Below are positions 38,541 through 47,429 of a stretch of DNA of 64,000 nt, in pieces. The notes under the pieces are model-generated. The model made no database searches and was not told where the DNA came from. It saw only the letters and a list, made by a program, of their open reading frames with translations. How positions within the stretch are numbered: position 1 is the first letter of the stretch; the number at the start of each line of letters is the position of its first letter. Source of the stretch: Hyphomicrobium_A sp963728165 (GTDB lineage Bacteria; Pseudomonadota; Alphaproteobacteria; Rhizobiales; Hyphomicrobiaceae); assembly GCA_963728165.1 (NCBI GenBank), contig CAVSIY010000006.1:186001-250000 (forward strand). The letters run 5' to 3'. The position numbers were made by a program, and so were the translations under genes.

Positions 38541-38724
38541 CGCCCTTCCTTCGACTTGTTAGGGGTTGAGCCCAAGGGACCGGCAGGAACTCATGCCTGC
38601 TCATGTGGCCACGTCAAGACGGTCGCCTACGCTGCTTGTGCGGTATTTAGGCCGAAAGAAGCCCTTCTTGGGCCGGAAATCGCGGCCGGTCGCCGCGGCG
38701 ACACCTAAGGTCGCGCGCTCGGGC

Positions 38725-39681
38725 TCAAGCGCTGCCGATGAGGATGCCCGCCGCGAACACGATGAGGCCCCCGAGGACGACCTCGAACGCCGCCCGCAGG
38801 AACTTGGTGTCCATGTAGCGCGAGCGGATCCAGGCGATCACCCACAGCTCGATGAGCACGATCGCGATGGAAACCGTCGTGGCGACGCGGAAATCCTCGA
38901 TCAGGTAGGGTAGCGTGTGGCCGAGGCCTCCGACCGACGTCATGAGACCGGTGATGCCGCCCCTGAGCCAGGGATGGCCGCGCCCCGTCAGCGACCCGTC
39001 GTCGGACATCGCCTCGGCGAACCCCATGGAGATGCCGGCGCCGACCGAGGCGGCAAGCCCGACGAGGAACGTCTCCCAGGTATTCATGGTGGCAAACGCG
39101 GCGGCGAACAGCGGCGCCAGCGTCGACACCGAGCCGTCCATCAGACCGGCGAGACCCGGTTGCACGATCTGCAAGACGAACATGCGCCGCTGCACCTCGG
39201 CCTCCTCGGCGCGCGCATCCCCCGTCAGGTGCGTTTCACCGAGCTTGTGGGCGAGCGTCTCGTGGCCGGCTTCCGCCGCGGCCAGGTCGCCCAACAGCTC
39301 GCGGATGCCAGCGTCGGTCGCACGCGCTTGCGCCTGCTCGTAGAAGCGCCGCGTCTCGTACTCGCGCACCTCGGCCTGCTGGCGCACCTTGTCGAGCCCC
39401 AAGGGCCGCACCATCCAGATCGGCTGGTGCTTCACGAAGCCGCTGACGTCCTGGCGGCGGATCAAGGGGATGTGCTCGCCGAAGCGTTGACGGTAGAGCT
39501 CGATCAGCCGGTGGCGGTGATCGCTTTCCTCCGCCGCCATCTCGGTGAAAACCTTGGCGGAGGCGGGATAGCGCTCGCCAAGACCGTGCGCGTACTCCAG
39601 GTAGACGCGCTGGTCCTCCTCCTCCAGCGAGATGGCAAGCGCCAGGATCTCCGCTTCGCTCAAGTCCGAGAATCTGCGCAC
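38725..39681 (-). CDS. mbfA: Membrane-bound ferritin-like iron exporter MbfA
   Basis: MbfA proteins of rhizobia and Agrobacterium join a ferritin/erythrin-like domain to a VIT1/CCC1 transporter domain and export iron, giving resistance to iron and peroxide. The 318-aa product has the Glu/His ligands of the ferritin-like part (EEEDQRVYLEY, EMAAEESDHRHRL, AAEAGHETLAHKL) in residues 1-145. The membrane part follows (GLMDGSVSTLAPLFAAAFAT, GISMGFAEAMSDDGSLTGRG). The start is GTG with GGAGGACAGGG just before it. An Irr-type box lies 33 bases upstream, which fits the known repression of mbfA by Irr when iron is scarce. Confidence 0.93.
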   Translation of the reverse strand: MRRFSDLSEAEILALAISLEEEDQRVYLEYAHGLGERYPASAKVFTEMAAEESDHRHRLIELYRQRFGEHIPLIRRQDVSGFVKHQPIWMVRPLGLDKVRQQAEVREYETRRFYEQAQARATDAGIRELLGDLAAAEAGHETLAHKLGETHLTGDARAEEAEVQRRMFVLQIVQPGLAGLMDGSVSTLAPLFAAAFATMNTWETFLVGLAASVGAGISMGFAEAMSDDGSLTGRGHPWLRGGITGLMTSVGGLGHTLPYLIEDFRVATTVSIAIVLIELWVIAWIRSRYMDTKFLRAAFEVVLGGLIVFAAGILIGSA

Positions 39682-39713
39682 CCCTGTCCTCCCTGGAACC
39701 TGCTTGTCGCCTC

Positions 39714-39730
39714 TTTAGAATAATTCCAAA
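39714..39730. promoter_or_regulatory. Iron control element (Irr box) in front of mbfA
   Basis: TTTAGAATAATTCCAAA is a 7-3-7 palindrome with one mismatch, matching the rhizobial ICE consensus TTTAGAA-N3-TTCTAAA. It sits 33 bases upstream of the mbfA start, between mbfA and the divergent lepA. Binding of Irr here would link iron export to haem/iron status. Confidence 0.8.
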
Positions 39731-39852
39731 ATATAAAAGGACAAGCTCGGTTTCAACAGGATCGAGGCGCGCTCTTTGGCCTGCTCAGCCATGCGCGCCC
39801 GGGCGCCGGGCGCCTCTTTCGAGGGGCGGGGGGCGATGCTACAAGCCGCGCC

Positions 39853-41655
39853 ATGACCGATCCCTCCCTTATTCGCAACTTCTCCATCATCGCCCACATC
39901 GATCACGGGAAATCGACGCTGTCGGACCGGCTGATCCAGCTGTGCGGCGGCGCCACCGCCCGCGAGATGAAGGAGCAGATGCTCGACTCCATGGACATCG
40001 AGCGCGAGCGCGGCATCACCATCAAGGCGCAGACCGTGCGCCTCGATTACACGGCTAAGGACGGCAAGACCTATCAGTTGAACCTGATGGACACGCCGGG
40101 CCACGTCGACTTCGCCTACGAGGTCTCGCGCTGCCTAGCTGCCTGCGAGGGCGCGATCCTGGTGGTCGACGCGAGCCAGGGCGTGGAGGCGCAGACGCTC
40201 GCCAACGTCTATGCGGCGCTCGACAACGAGCTGGACATCCTACCCGTCCTCAACAAGGTCGACCTGCCCGCTGCCGACGCCGACCGCGTCAAGCAGCAGA
40301 TCGAGGACGTGATCGGGCTCGATGCCTCCGAGGCGATCCCGATCTCGGCCAAGACCGGCCTCAACGTCGAGGCGGTGCTGGAGGCGATCGTTACGCGCCT
40401 TCCCCCGCCCACGGGCGATGCCTCCAAGCCTCTGAAGGCGCTGCTGATCGACAGCTGGTACGACGCCTACCTCGGCGTCGTCGTGCTCGTGCGCATCATC
40501 GAAGGGATCTTGCGCAAGGGTCAGAAGATCACGCTGATGTCGACGCATGCCGACTACCAGGTCGAGCGCGTGGGCGTGTTCCGCCCCAAGAAAGAGATGC
40601 TGGAAGCGCTCGGCCCCGGCGAGGTCGGCTTCTTCACCGCCGCCATCAAGGAGGTGGCCGACACCCGCGTCGGCGACACCGTGACCGACGAGCGAAAGCC
40701 GACGGCTGAGGCGCTGCCGGGCTTCAAGCCGGCGCAGCCGGTGGTATTCTGCGGGCTCTTTCCCGTCGATGCCGCCGACTTCGCCGAGCTGCGCGAGGCG
40801 ATGGGACGGCTGCGCCTGAACGACGCGAGCTTCTCCTTCGAGATGGAGACCTCCGCCGCGCTCGGGCTCGGCTTCCGCTGCGGCTTTCTGGGGCTGTTGC
40901 ACCTGGAGATCATCACCGAGCGCCTGGAGCGCGAGTTCGGCCTCGACCTCATCGCCACGGCGCCGAGCGTCGTCTATCACGTGCATCTCACCGACGGCAC
41001 CAAGCTCGAGATGCACAACCCCGCCGACATGCCCGATCCGACGCGCATCGACCGCATCGACGAGCCGTGGATCAAGGCGACGATCATGGTGCCCGACGAG
41101 TACCTGGGCGGGGTCCTGAAGCTGTGCCAGGATCGGCGCGGGCGCCAGAAGGACTTAACCTACGCGGGCAGCAGAGCCATGCTCGTCTACGAGCTGCCCT
41201 TGAACGAGGTGGTGTTCGACTTCTACGACCGCCTCAAATCGATCTCCAAGGGCTACGCCTCCTTCGACTACCAGATCATCGACTACGAGGCGGGTGACCT
41301 TGTGAAGATGCAGATTCTGGTCAACGCCGAGCCGGTCGACGCGCTCTCCATCATCGTGCACCGGTCCCGCGCGGAGGCGCGCGGGCGCACCATGTGCGAG
41401 AAGCTGAAAGAGCTGATCCCGCCCCACCTGTTCCAGATCCCGGTGCAGGCGGCGCTCGGTGGCCGCATCATCGCACGCGAGACGATCCGGGCCTTGAGGA
41501 AGGACGTGATCGCCAAGTGCTACGGCGGCGACATCACGCGCAAGCGCAAGCTCTTGGAGAAGCAGAAGGCCGGCAAGAAGAAGATGCGCCAGTTCGGCAA
41601 GGTGGAGATCCCGCAGGAGGCCTTCATCGCCGCCTTGAAGATGGAAGAGAACTAA
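39853..41655 (+). CDS. lepA: Elongation factor 4 (LepA) GTPase
   Basis: A ribosome-binding GTPase that assists translation and back-translocation. The 600-aa product is full length with the G motifs (AHIDHGKST, DTPGHVDF, NKVDLPAADA) in the first 180 residues, EF-G-like domains, and the LepA-specific C-terminal domain ending in KCYGGDITRKRKLLEKQKAG and MRQFGKVEIPQEAFIAALK. It is divergent from mbfA. The identity is secure. Confidence 0.97.
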   Translation: MTDPSLIRNFSIIAHIDHGKSTLSDRLIQLCGGATAREMKEQMLDSMDIERERGITIKAQTVRLDYTAKDGKTYQLNLMDTPGHVDFAYEVSRCLAACEGAILVVDASQGVEAQTLANVYAALDNELDILPVLNKVDLPAADADRVKQQIEDVIGLDASEAIPISAKTGLNVEAVLEAIVTRLPPPTGDASKPLKALLIDSWYDAYLGVVVLVRIIEGILRKGQKITLMSTHADYQVERVGVFRPKKEMLEALGPGEVGFFTAAIKEVADTRVGDTVTDERKPTAEALPGFKPAQPVVFCGLFPVDAADFAELREAMGRLRLNDASFSFEMETSAALGLGFRCGFLGLLHLEIITERLEREFGLDLIATAPSVVYHVHLTDGTKLEMHNPADMPDPTRIDRIDEPWIKATIMVPDEYLGGVLKLCQDRRGRQKDLTYAGSRAMLVYELPLNEVVFDFYDRLKSISKGYASFDYQIIDYEAGDLVKMQILVNAEPVDALSIIVHRSRAEARGRTMCEKLKELIPPHLFQIPVQAALGGRIIARETIRALRKDVIAKCYGGDITRKRKLLEKQKAGKKKMRQFGKVEIPQEAFIAALKMEEN

Positions 41656-41797
41656 GGCGCCGCGCACGCTCGACGGTTTGGGCCGCTGCAAACATTGCTC
41701 CGTGGTGCTATAATTTGGTTCGGAGGGGGTGCTGATAGTGCGCAGCCCTCGCGGCGACATTGATCAAAAATATACTTGATGCTTAGGGAGGCTCGAC

Positions 41798-43108
41798 ATG
41801 GCGACCTATGTATTGCGCCCGCAGCGCGGCAGCCAACTTGATCTCGCGGTGAAAGCCAACGCGGCCGCCGCGTCCGTCCCGGAAGTCCAGACCGATACCC
41901 GAAATCGTCTCGTCGAGGCCTACGCGCGCGGGACGCGCGGCATGTCGCTGCGCGAGTGGTCCGACGCCGTCGACGAGCCCTTGGCCACCTCGCGCGGCCT
42001 TGCCCGCGCCGGGCGCGCGATGCCGGAAGCGGAGATGGCGCCTTCGGCTGAGCATTCGCGCGAGGTGCGCAGCAACGAGAACATCCGCGTTCTCGATGGT
42101 CTCGGCGCCCTCATCGTCAACGTCGATAGCGGGGATCTGGCGGCCCTGCAGGCCGCGGGTTTCGAGGCCACTGAGAATTTTGCCATCCCGCTCGAGGAGC
42201 CGACGGCCAGGGCCCCGGTCGCCGAGGCCCCCAATGGCTATTGGCATAAGCAAAAGACGCAAGTGTCGCTTCTGCATGCCGCCGGCATTCGTGGGCAGGG
42301 CATGCGCGCAGGGATCATCGACACCGGCATCGACGCGACGCATCCCGAGTTTGCAGGCCGCAAGATCGATTTCATGGAGTTCGATACCCAGGGCTTCAAG
42401 CTGTCGAGGACGCCGCGCGACGCCGGCGACCACGGCACCCACGTCTCCGGCATCATTGCCGGCGCCAACACCGGGATGGCGCCGGAGGCCAGCATTTCCA
42501 TGGCGGCTGCGCTGACGACGCGCCAGCCGGACGGCCAGATGGTGGGCTACTTCGCCCAAATCGCCGCAGCGCTCGACTGGGTGCTCTTTTCCGATTTCGG
42601 CACCGATGACATCGACGACGTGGATGTCGTCAACGCCTCGCTCGGCGGCTTGGGCTTCCGCGACTATCTCTACAATTCGCTCGACGTGAACCGGGCGGGC
42701 CCCACCAAGTGCCTGGTTGCCTCCATCGGCAATGCCGGGCCCAACAAGGATACCGACGGCAGCCCCGGCAACTACGACATCGTGGTGGGCGTGGGCGCGA
42801 CCGACGAGGCCGACCAGATCGCCAATTTCTCCTCCTGGGGCAACAGCGGCCCGGGGCCCAAGCCGGACCTGTGCGCTCCCGGCGTCGATATCATCAGCGC
42901 CAAGCCCGGCGGCGGCTATCAGAAGATGTCGGGCACATCGATGGCCGCTCCGTGCGTGACCGGCGCCGCGCTGCTTCTGCTCCAGAAGTTTCCAAGTCTG
43001 AGGCGCGCCAAGGCGACGCAAATCGCCGGCAGGCTCGGGCGGCTGACGGTTCCGATCATGCCGCGGGAGCGGGCCGGGTTCGGACGGCTCGATCTGTCGG
43101 GCATGTGA
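41798..43108 (+). CDS. Subtilisin-family (S8) serine protease without signal peptide
   Basis: The catalytic triad is complete: Asp175 in AGIIDTGID, His215 in DHGTHVSG and Ser381 in GTSMAAPCVTG, with the oxyanion Asn in SIGNAGP. Residues 1-145 form a propeptide-like region with no hydrophobic export signal, so the enzyme may be intracellular or exported by an unusual route. The 436-aa length is modest for the family. GGGAGG lies 8 nt before the ATG. The stop overlaps the next start as ATGTGATG, so a 127-aa protein is translationally coupled and is probably a partner or inhibitor. The substrate is unknown. Confidence 0.92.
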   Translation: MATYVLRPQRGSQLDLAVKANAAAASVPEVQTDTRNRLVEAYARGTRGMSLREWSDAVDEPLATSRGLARAGRAMPEAEMAPSAEHSREVRSNENIRVLDGLGALIVNVDSGDLAALQAAGFEATENFAIPLEEPTARAPVAEAPNGYWHKQKTQVSLLHAAGIRGQGMRAGIIDTGIDATHPEFAGRKIDFMEFDTQGFKLSRTPRDAGDHGTHVSGIIAGANTGMAPEASISMAAALTTRQPDGQMVGYFAQIAAALDWVLFSDFGTDDIDDVDVVNASLGGLGFRDYLYNSLDVNRAGPTKCLVASIGNAGPNKDTDGSPGNYDIVVGVGATDEADQIANFSSWGNSGPGPKPDLCAPGVDIISAKPGGGYQKMSGTSMAAPCVTGAALLLLQKFPSLRRAKATQIAGRLGRLTVPIMPRERAGFGRLDLSGM

Positions 43109-43491
43109 TGGCGGGGCCCGCACAGCGCCTGCGGCTCGACGAGATGCGGTCCCACCTGTCGGCGTCCGGCGACGGCCAAGCGGTGACGTTCGTCTTGGCC
43201 GCGCCCCAATCCGCACCGGCAGCGGCCGATCCGGCCGGGCTGCGCGCGCCCGATATCGCCGTGCACCGACGCGGGCTGGACAAGGACTGGAAGGATCCGA
43301 TTCTGCAGGCGGTCGAGGCTGCCCCCGAGGCCGCGGCCAATGATCTCTTAGGGCTTCGCGCCTTGATCGTCAGGGCACCCGTTGAGGTGTGGTGCACCTG
43401 GATCGAGGGGGATGACCCGGTGATCGACCCGGCCAAGCTTCAGGTTTTTCTCAACCGTTCCACTGGCGGGTCCGACGGCAGTGATCGCTGA
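43108..43491 (+). CDS. Hypothetical protein coupled to the subtilase, 127 aa
   Basis: I do not recognise a family. The start codon shares its first base with the protease stop codon, the arrangement expected for genes made in a fixed ratio. The product is soluble, with no signal peptide. It has an N-terminal helix (RLRLDEMRSHLSASG), a strand-like TFVLAAP, an Ala-rich middle and a C-terminal part with RALIVRAPVEVWCTWIEGDDPVIDP. Size and coupling would fit a protease inhibitor, chaperone or substrate, but nothing in the sequence proves this. Confidence 0.65.
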   Translation: MAGPAQRLRLDEMRSHLSASGDGQAVTFVLAAPQSAPAAADPAGLRAPDIAVHRRGLDKDWKDPILQAVEAAPEAAANDLLGLRALIVRAPVEVWCTWIEGDDPVIDPAKLQVFLNRSTGGSDGSDR

Positions 43492-43709
43492 GCCGCCCCG
43501 TGCGCTGCAATCGCAATCATGGCCTGTTGGCGCTGCGCGTTTCGCGATTGACGCTTTGAGGCTTCTTTGATCAGACTGACATCGCGCTCTTTGGCGCGAG
43601 CAGTGAAATTGCAAAACGCGGCGTTTTTTTTGAAATCACGGTCATTTGCACCAGCTGGCCGCCGCGCACCAGCATGCTGAAAGCATTGGGGCCATCTTGG
43701 AGGTCCAAT

Positions 43710-44603
43710 ATGATTATTTCGCTCGTCAATCACACCAAGCTTGCCGACGCAGACGTGCAAAAGGCGATCCGCGCCATCAATGTGCAAATCGAGCAGGATT
43801 TCCATCCCTACTGGAGCATTGGCGCGATATTGCGGCTCGAGGGTCGGATCGGCGAGCGCCTAGACCCGAGGAACCTGGCGGCGAACATGCGCGGCGACGC
43901 GATCCTCTATCTGGAGGACAGCATCGAGCATGGTAGCGACCTCGGGTTCCACAATCTGCATTTCAGCGGCATTCCCTACGGGTTCGTCTACACCGAGATT
44001 TCGGAGCAGCTCAAAGAGCCGTGGCAGGTGACGCTGTCGCACGAGGCGCTGGAATTGATCGCAGATGCGGAGGTCAATCGCTTGATCATGGGGCCCCATC
44101 CCGATCGGAAAGAGGGAGGACGGATGGTATTCCACTGGTATGAGATGTGCGACGCGGTGCAGGCCGAATCCTACGAAATCCACGGGGTCCCGGTCTCCAA
44201 TTTCGTGCTGCCGCTTTACTTCACCGTCGGCATCGAGGCGGGAAGCCGAAATGATTTTCTCTCCAAGATGCAAAGCAACGGACGCCGACTTTCGCCGTTT
44301 GGGATCAATCCGGGCGGCTATATCGGCTACTATGATCCCGATACGAAGAAACACGAGACGTGCTTCGCTGACGAAGATGCGCGGCAGCGGGCAGAGGTCA
44401 AATCGCAGGCCGGGTTCGCACGCCGGGGGATCCGCTACAAGAGCCAACTCTGCGAGCCGCTTGAGACCGGGCGCGTGCCAAAGGACCTTTCCAAATTCGA
44501 ACCCCTCACCGAGCCGAGGTCCAGTCAGACAGAGGCAGAGCCTGAGCCGCATAGGTCGGCAAAAAAACGAGGTCGGCCCAAGAAGCAGGACGCCCGCGGT
44601 TGA
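43710..44603 (+). CDS. Unknown protein with HExxE motif and AT-hook-like tail
   Basis: The 297-aa product has TLSHEALELIADAEVN, an HExxE motif at residues 111-115 followed by further acidic residues, resembling a metalloprotease active-site helix, and a later aromatic-rich region (MVFHWYEMCDAVQAESYEIHG, cut here to its key features). The C-terminus ends SAKKRGRPKKQDARG, a classic AT-hook-like GRP core that could bind AT-rich DNA or simply be a charged tail. TTGGAGGT stands just before the ATG. It follows the subtilase pair by 218 bases in the same direction and may belong with it. I do not know a named family for it. Confidence 0.7.
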   Translation: MIISLVNHTKLADADVQKAIRAINVQIEQDFHPYWSIGAILRLEGRIGERLDPRNLAANMRGDAILYLEDSIEHGSDLGFHNLHFSGIPYGFVYTEISEQLKEPWQVTLSHEALELIADAEVNRLIMGPHPDRKEGGRMVFHWYEMCDAVQAESYEIHGVPVSNFVLPLYFTVGIEAGSRNDFLSKMQSNGRRLSPFGINPGGYIGYYDPDTKKHETCFADEDARQRAEVKSQAGFARRGIRYKSQLCEPLETGRVPKDLSKFEPLTEPRSSQTEAEPEPHRSAKKRGRPKKQDARG

Positions 44604-44896
44604 GCGTCGGCCGCGTCGACACGGCGCCGCCCAGAAGCTGAAGCAGAGCCGACCTCGGTCAGAGGCCGGCCGCCCCTCTCATGCCGCATTCGGCAGATTG
44701 GACTTGGGCGTCGCGTTGAGCGTCGGCGTCCCGCATCGTCGTGTGGGCGTTCGTCGCCCCAAGCGGAACCGACAGCGGGGAACGGGTGAGCGGCTTTACG
44801 CTTTTTGGCGAGACCGCCGCTTGCCGCTCCATGGGGTGCGTCCTCCCGACGCCCCAAGCGGCCAATGCCCGAAAGGGGCACGGAAAGGACTTGAGC

Positions 44897-45247
44897 GTGA
44901 GACCCATGAAACAGCTTCTCATCCCCCTTATTTGCGCGAGCCTCGTGGCACCGACACTGGCGGTCCCGCAGGCGAGCGCCGCACCGCTGCCGCAAGCAGC
45001 CAAGACCGGTGCCGGCATCGTGCTCGTCGACCATCATGGTCATCGTCGCCATCACGGCGGCTGGGGACCGGCCGGCATCATCGGCGCCATTATCGCCGGC
45101 ACGTTGATTGCGGCCGCCGTCCGCGAGCACCGCGCGCGCCCCAGTGACATGGAGCGGTGCGATGCAGACTTTCCCGACTTCGATCCCGAGACCGGCACCT
45201 ACATCAACCGCCACGGCGACGAGCGGGTCTGCCCCTACCTGCGCTGA
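44897..45247 (+). CDS. BA14K-like exported protein
   Basis: The 116-aa product has a signal peptide (LLIPLICASLVAPTLAVPQASA), a His-rich stretch (VDHHGHRRHHGG), a hydrophobic Gly/Ala segment (AGIIGAIIAGTLIAAAV) and a C-terminal motif with RCDADFPDFDPETGTYINRHG and a last cysteine. This resembles the C-terminal repeat of BA14K-family proteins of Brucella and relatives, which are envelope proteins with lectin-like or immunoreactive properties. The GTG start has AAAGGAC 6 nt upstream; an ATG three codons later is an alternative. Confidence 0.75.
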   Translation: MRPMKQLLIPLICASLVAPTLAVPQASAAPLPQAAKTGAGIVLVDHHGHRRHHGGWGPAGIIGAIIAGTLIAAAVREHRARPSDMERCDADFPDFDPETGTYINRHGDERVCPYLR

Positions 45248-45273
45248 CGGCAGAGCGCTGCAGCGAAAGCTCG

Positions 45274-45303
45274 AAGGCCCCGGGGCGTGCTTTCCGGGGC
45301 CTT
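45274..45303 (+). terminator. Terminator behind the BA14K-like gene
   Basis: AAGGCCCCGG pairs with CCGGGGCCTT around a 10-nt loop, 27 bases after the stop codon, followed by a T-rich stretch (TTGCTGTTG). Confidence 0.75.
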
Positions 45304-45571
45304 TGCTGTTGCGCGTCTCAGCGCCGCGATGGCGCGTTGTCGCACCATGGTTAACGCGCCCCAATCTCACCACAAGGCCTTGAGAATGCAGCCCCAACCC
45401 GGCGCCGTACCTTGGGGGACGGCCCTACCAAAGCTGGGGAGTGTGCAGAGGGTGACACACGGGGCGCTGGCTGTTCGCGGCCCCCGGGCTGCTCACAGCT
45501 GCGATCGCGGAAAGCGCCGCACGAGCCGGCGCGCCGCCCAGAGTCTCATCTGACAAATCCAGGAGTTCAGT

Positions 45572-46216
45572 ATGTTCAAGCGGATCGCAACCGCAGCGGT
45601 CGGTGTCCTGCTCGCCATGCAGGTCACGTCGGCACAGGCCAATCCTTACTACGGGTACGACGGGCGCCACTTCGGTGAGCTCAAGGCCGCTCCCGACTTC
45701 ACGCGTTCCAAGACGGCGCAGAAGCACACTCACGGCGGCGGCATGCGCCGAGGTTTGACGCCCGCCATGCTGGCGTTGCTGGGCCGGATCGAAGACAAGT
45801 TCGGACCGGTCAACGTCATCTCCGGCTACCGACCGGGCGCGCGCATCGCCGGCACGGGCCGCATCTCGCGGCACGCCAGCGGCAACGCGGCCGACATCGA
45901 TGCGGGCAGCCGCAAGGGCGCGATCGTCAAGTGGCTGATCGCCACCCACCACTCGGGCGGCACCATGACGTACGCCGACATGAGCCACATCCACGTCGAC
46001 ATCGGTCCGCACTTCGTATCGCTCGGAGCCAACTCGGGCCATGGCGGTGGCCGCCGCGTGGCACGCTACCGCAACAGCGACGCCGCGCGCTATGCGGAAG
46101 CGGGCTACTCGCGCCGCTATTCGAGCGAGCGTCGCTACCGTACCCGCACCAGCTATGGCTATTCGCGCGTCTCTGGCGGCCAGCGCTATGCGTCGGGATA
46201 CGCAACCATCTACTAG
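45572..46216 (+). CDS. Exported M15-type (DUF882/YcbK-like) peptidase
   Basis: The 214-aa product has a signal peptide (ATAAVGVLLAMQVTSAQA). A domain follows resembling Zn-dependent D-Ala-D-Ala carboxypeptidases of family M15A: NVISGYRPGARIAGTGRISRH then ASGNAADIDAG, and a later MSHIHVDIGPHF, giving candidate zinc ligands His, Asp and His. The last 50 residues are Arg/Tyr/Ser-rich and low in complexity. AGGAG lies about 7 nt before the ATG. It probably trims peptidoglycan in the periplasm. A clean terminator follows. Confidence 0.85.
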   Translation: MFKRIATAAVGVLLAMQVTSAQANPYYGYDGRHFGELKAAPDFTRSKTAQKHTHGGGMRRGLTPAMLALLGRIEDKFGPVNVISGYRPGARIAGTGRISRHASGNAADIDAGSRKGAIVKWLIATHHSGGTMTYADMSHIHVDIGPHFVSLGANSGHGGGRRVARYRNSDAARYAEAGYSRRYSSERRYRTRTSYGYSRVSGGQRYASGYATIY

Positions 46217-46252
46217 GCGGGGCTTTTTTCTTTCTTCCTCGTCGAAAAGAAG

Positions 46253-46279
46253 AAGGGGCCGCATCGCTTGCGGCCCCTT
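46253..46279 (+). terminator. Rho-independent terminator behind the M15-type gene
   Basis: AAGGGGCCGCA pairs with TGCGGCCCCTT around TCGCT and runs into TTT, about 37 bases after the stop codon. Confidence 0.8.
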
Positions 46280-46632
46280 TGCTGCCCGCGCCGCCGCCTT
46301 GCCGCTTCAACCTGCCGTAAAATGGCCGCGATCAGGGACGCCCAGGTCTGCACGCGGCCTGTGCAGGCATCGCCCGGAGCGTGTGGAACGCCCGGGAAAT
46401 CAACCACTTTTTTGGTCGCAATTGTCCCGCTTTTCAGGGCGGTAGCAGGCGCCGCGAGCGGCCTCCTCCGCCTTGCCTTTCGCTTTGGCCCGGTCCATAT
46501 AGTGCCGATCGAACACGCCTTGGTTCACTCTACGACGGCGCTTGCTGCACCGACACTGGACGTCTCCATCGCGCGATTTGATGTCTTCCGGCACCCGTCG
46601 GAGGGGATTGCCTTATTGCTTTGGAGGCATGG
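46280..46632 (+). other. Long leader/promoter region of the cold-shock gene
   Basis: About 350 bases with no gene seen. Genes for cold-shock proteins often have long 5' untranslated leaders that refold with temperature, and this gap is of suitable size. No specific cold-box sequence was recognised. Confidence 0.35.
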
Positions 46633-46839
46633 ATGGCAAACGGCACTGTGAAGTGGTTCAACGGCCAGAAGGGCTATGGCTTTATCCAGCCGGACGAGGG
46701 TGGCAACGACGTATTCGTGCACATCTCCGCCGTGGAGCGCGCGGGGCTGTCGACACTGCGCGAGGGACAGAAGATCGCCTACGAGACCGAGACCGGACGC
46801 AACGGCAAGATCGCGGCCGTGAATTTGCGCCCTCTATGA
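46633..46839 (+). CDS. Cold-shock protein (CspA family)
   Basis: A 68-aa single cold-shock domain that binds single-stranded RNA/DNA: MANGTVKWFNGQKGYGFIQP with RNP-1 motif KGYGFI and RNP-2-like DVFVHISAVE. GGAGG lies 5 nt before the ATG, preferred over a TTG start 12 bases earlier in the same frame. An IF-1 paralogue gene follows 115 bases downstream in the same direction, so both may act in RNA structure control and translation. Confidence 0.96.
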   Translation: MANGTVKWFNGQKGYGFIQPDEGGNDVFVHISAVERAGLSTLREGQKIAYETETGRNGKIAAVNLRPL

Positions 46840-46954
46840 AACCGGTGGAGCATTTCCGCACTTCAGGGGAGCGGCCCGCCTGCTCCCCTCGCGTTATGAG
46901 GACAGCCTTTAAAAGTCGGCGACCCGAGCGGGCGTCCGCGAAGACGGAGACTTG

Positions 46955-47236
46955 ATGGCGAAGGAAGAGATGCTTGAGTTCGAGGGCGTCGTGGAGGAGG
47001 TGCTTCCCGACGCACGCTGCCGTGTCAAGCTCGAGAACGGCCATGAGGTGATCGCCTACACCTCGGGCCGCATGAAGAAGAACCGCATCCGCATCCTTGC
47101 CGGTGACAAGGTCACCATCGAGATGACGCCCTACGACCTCACCAAGGGCCGCATCAACTTCCGCCACAAGGACGTGCGCGCCGGTGCTCCGAGCGGGCCG
47201 CCACGGGCAGGAGCCGGCAACTTCCGCCGGCGCTGA
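46955..47236 (+). CDS. infA: Translation initiation factor IF-1 (C-terminally extended)
   Basis: IF-1 is a one-domain S1/OB-fold protein of about 72 aa that occupies the ribosomal A site during initiation. This product is 93 aa: the OB-fold (MAKEEMLEFEGVVEEVLPDA, KNRIRILAGDKVTIEMTPYDL, ending RINFRHKD) plus about 20 extra residues, Gly/Pro/Arg-rich, ending FRRR. ACGGAGA precedes the ATG. Extended IF-1 genes next to cold-shock genes are typically second copies in proteobacteria; whether a standard infA also exists lies outside the window. Confidence 0.93.
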   Translation: MAKEEMLEFEGVVEEVLPDARCRVKLENGHEVIAYTSGRMKKNRIRILAGDKVTIEMTPYDLTKGRINFRHKDVRAGAPSGPPRAGAGNFRRR

Positions 47237-47429
47237 GAGCGGCCCTTTTTCCACGATCCCAGCTGACAATCATGACGCGCCTGCGCGCCGTGCAGGCGTG
47301 CCTGTACGCGCACCAGATCCGTACAGAAATGGCTGCGAGAACGGCTGCGAGTTGCGTATACCATAGGTTGTAGAACCATGCCATGGTTTAGCCCAGGTTG
47401 TGCCACGCACCTTGGGGAGACTGATGGTC

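Noticed and set aside
41709..41714. TATAAT before the subtilase as a sigma-70 promoter
   Set aside because: No -35 hexamer at suitable spacing; the match alone is not enough.
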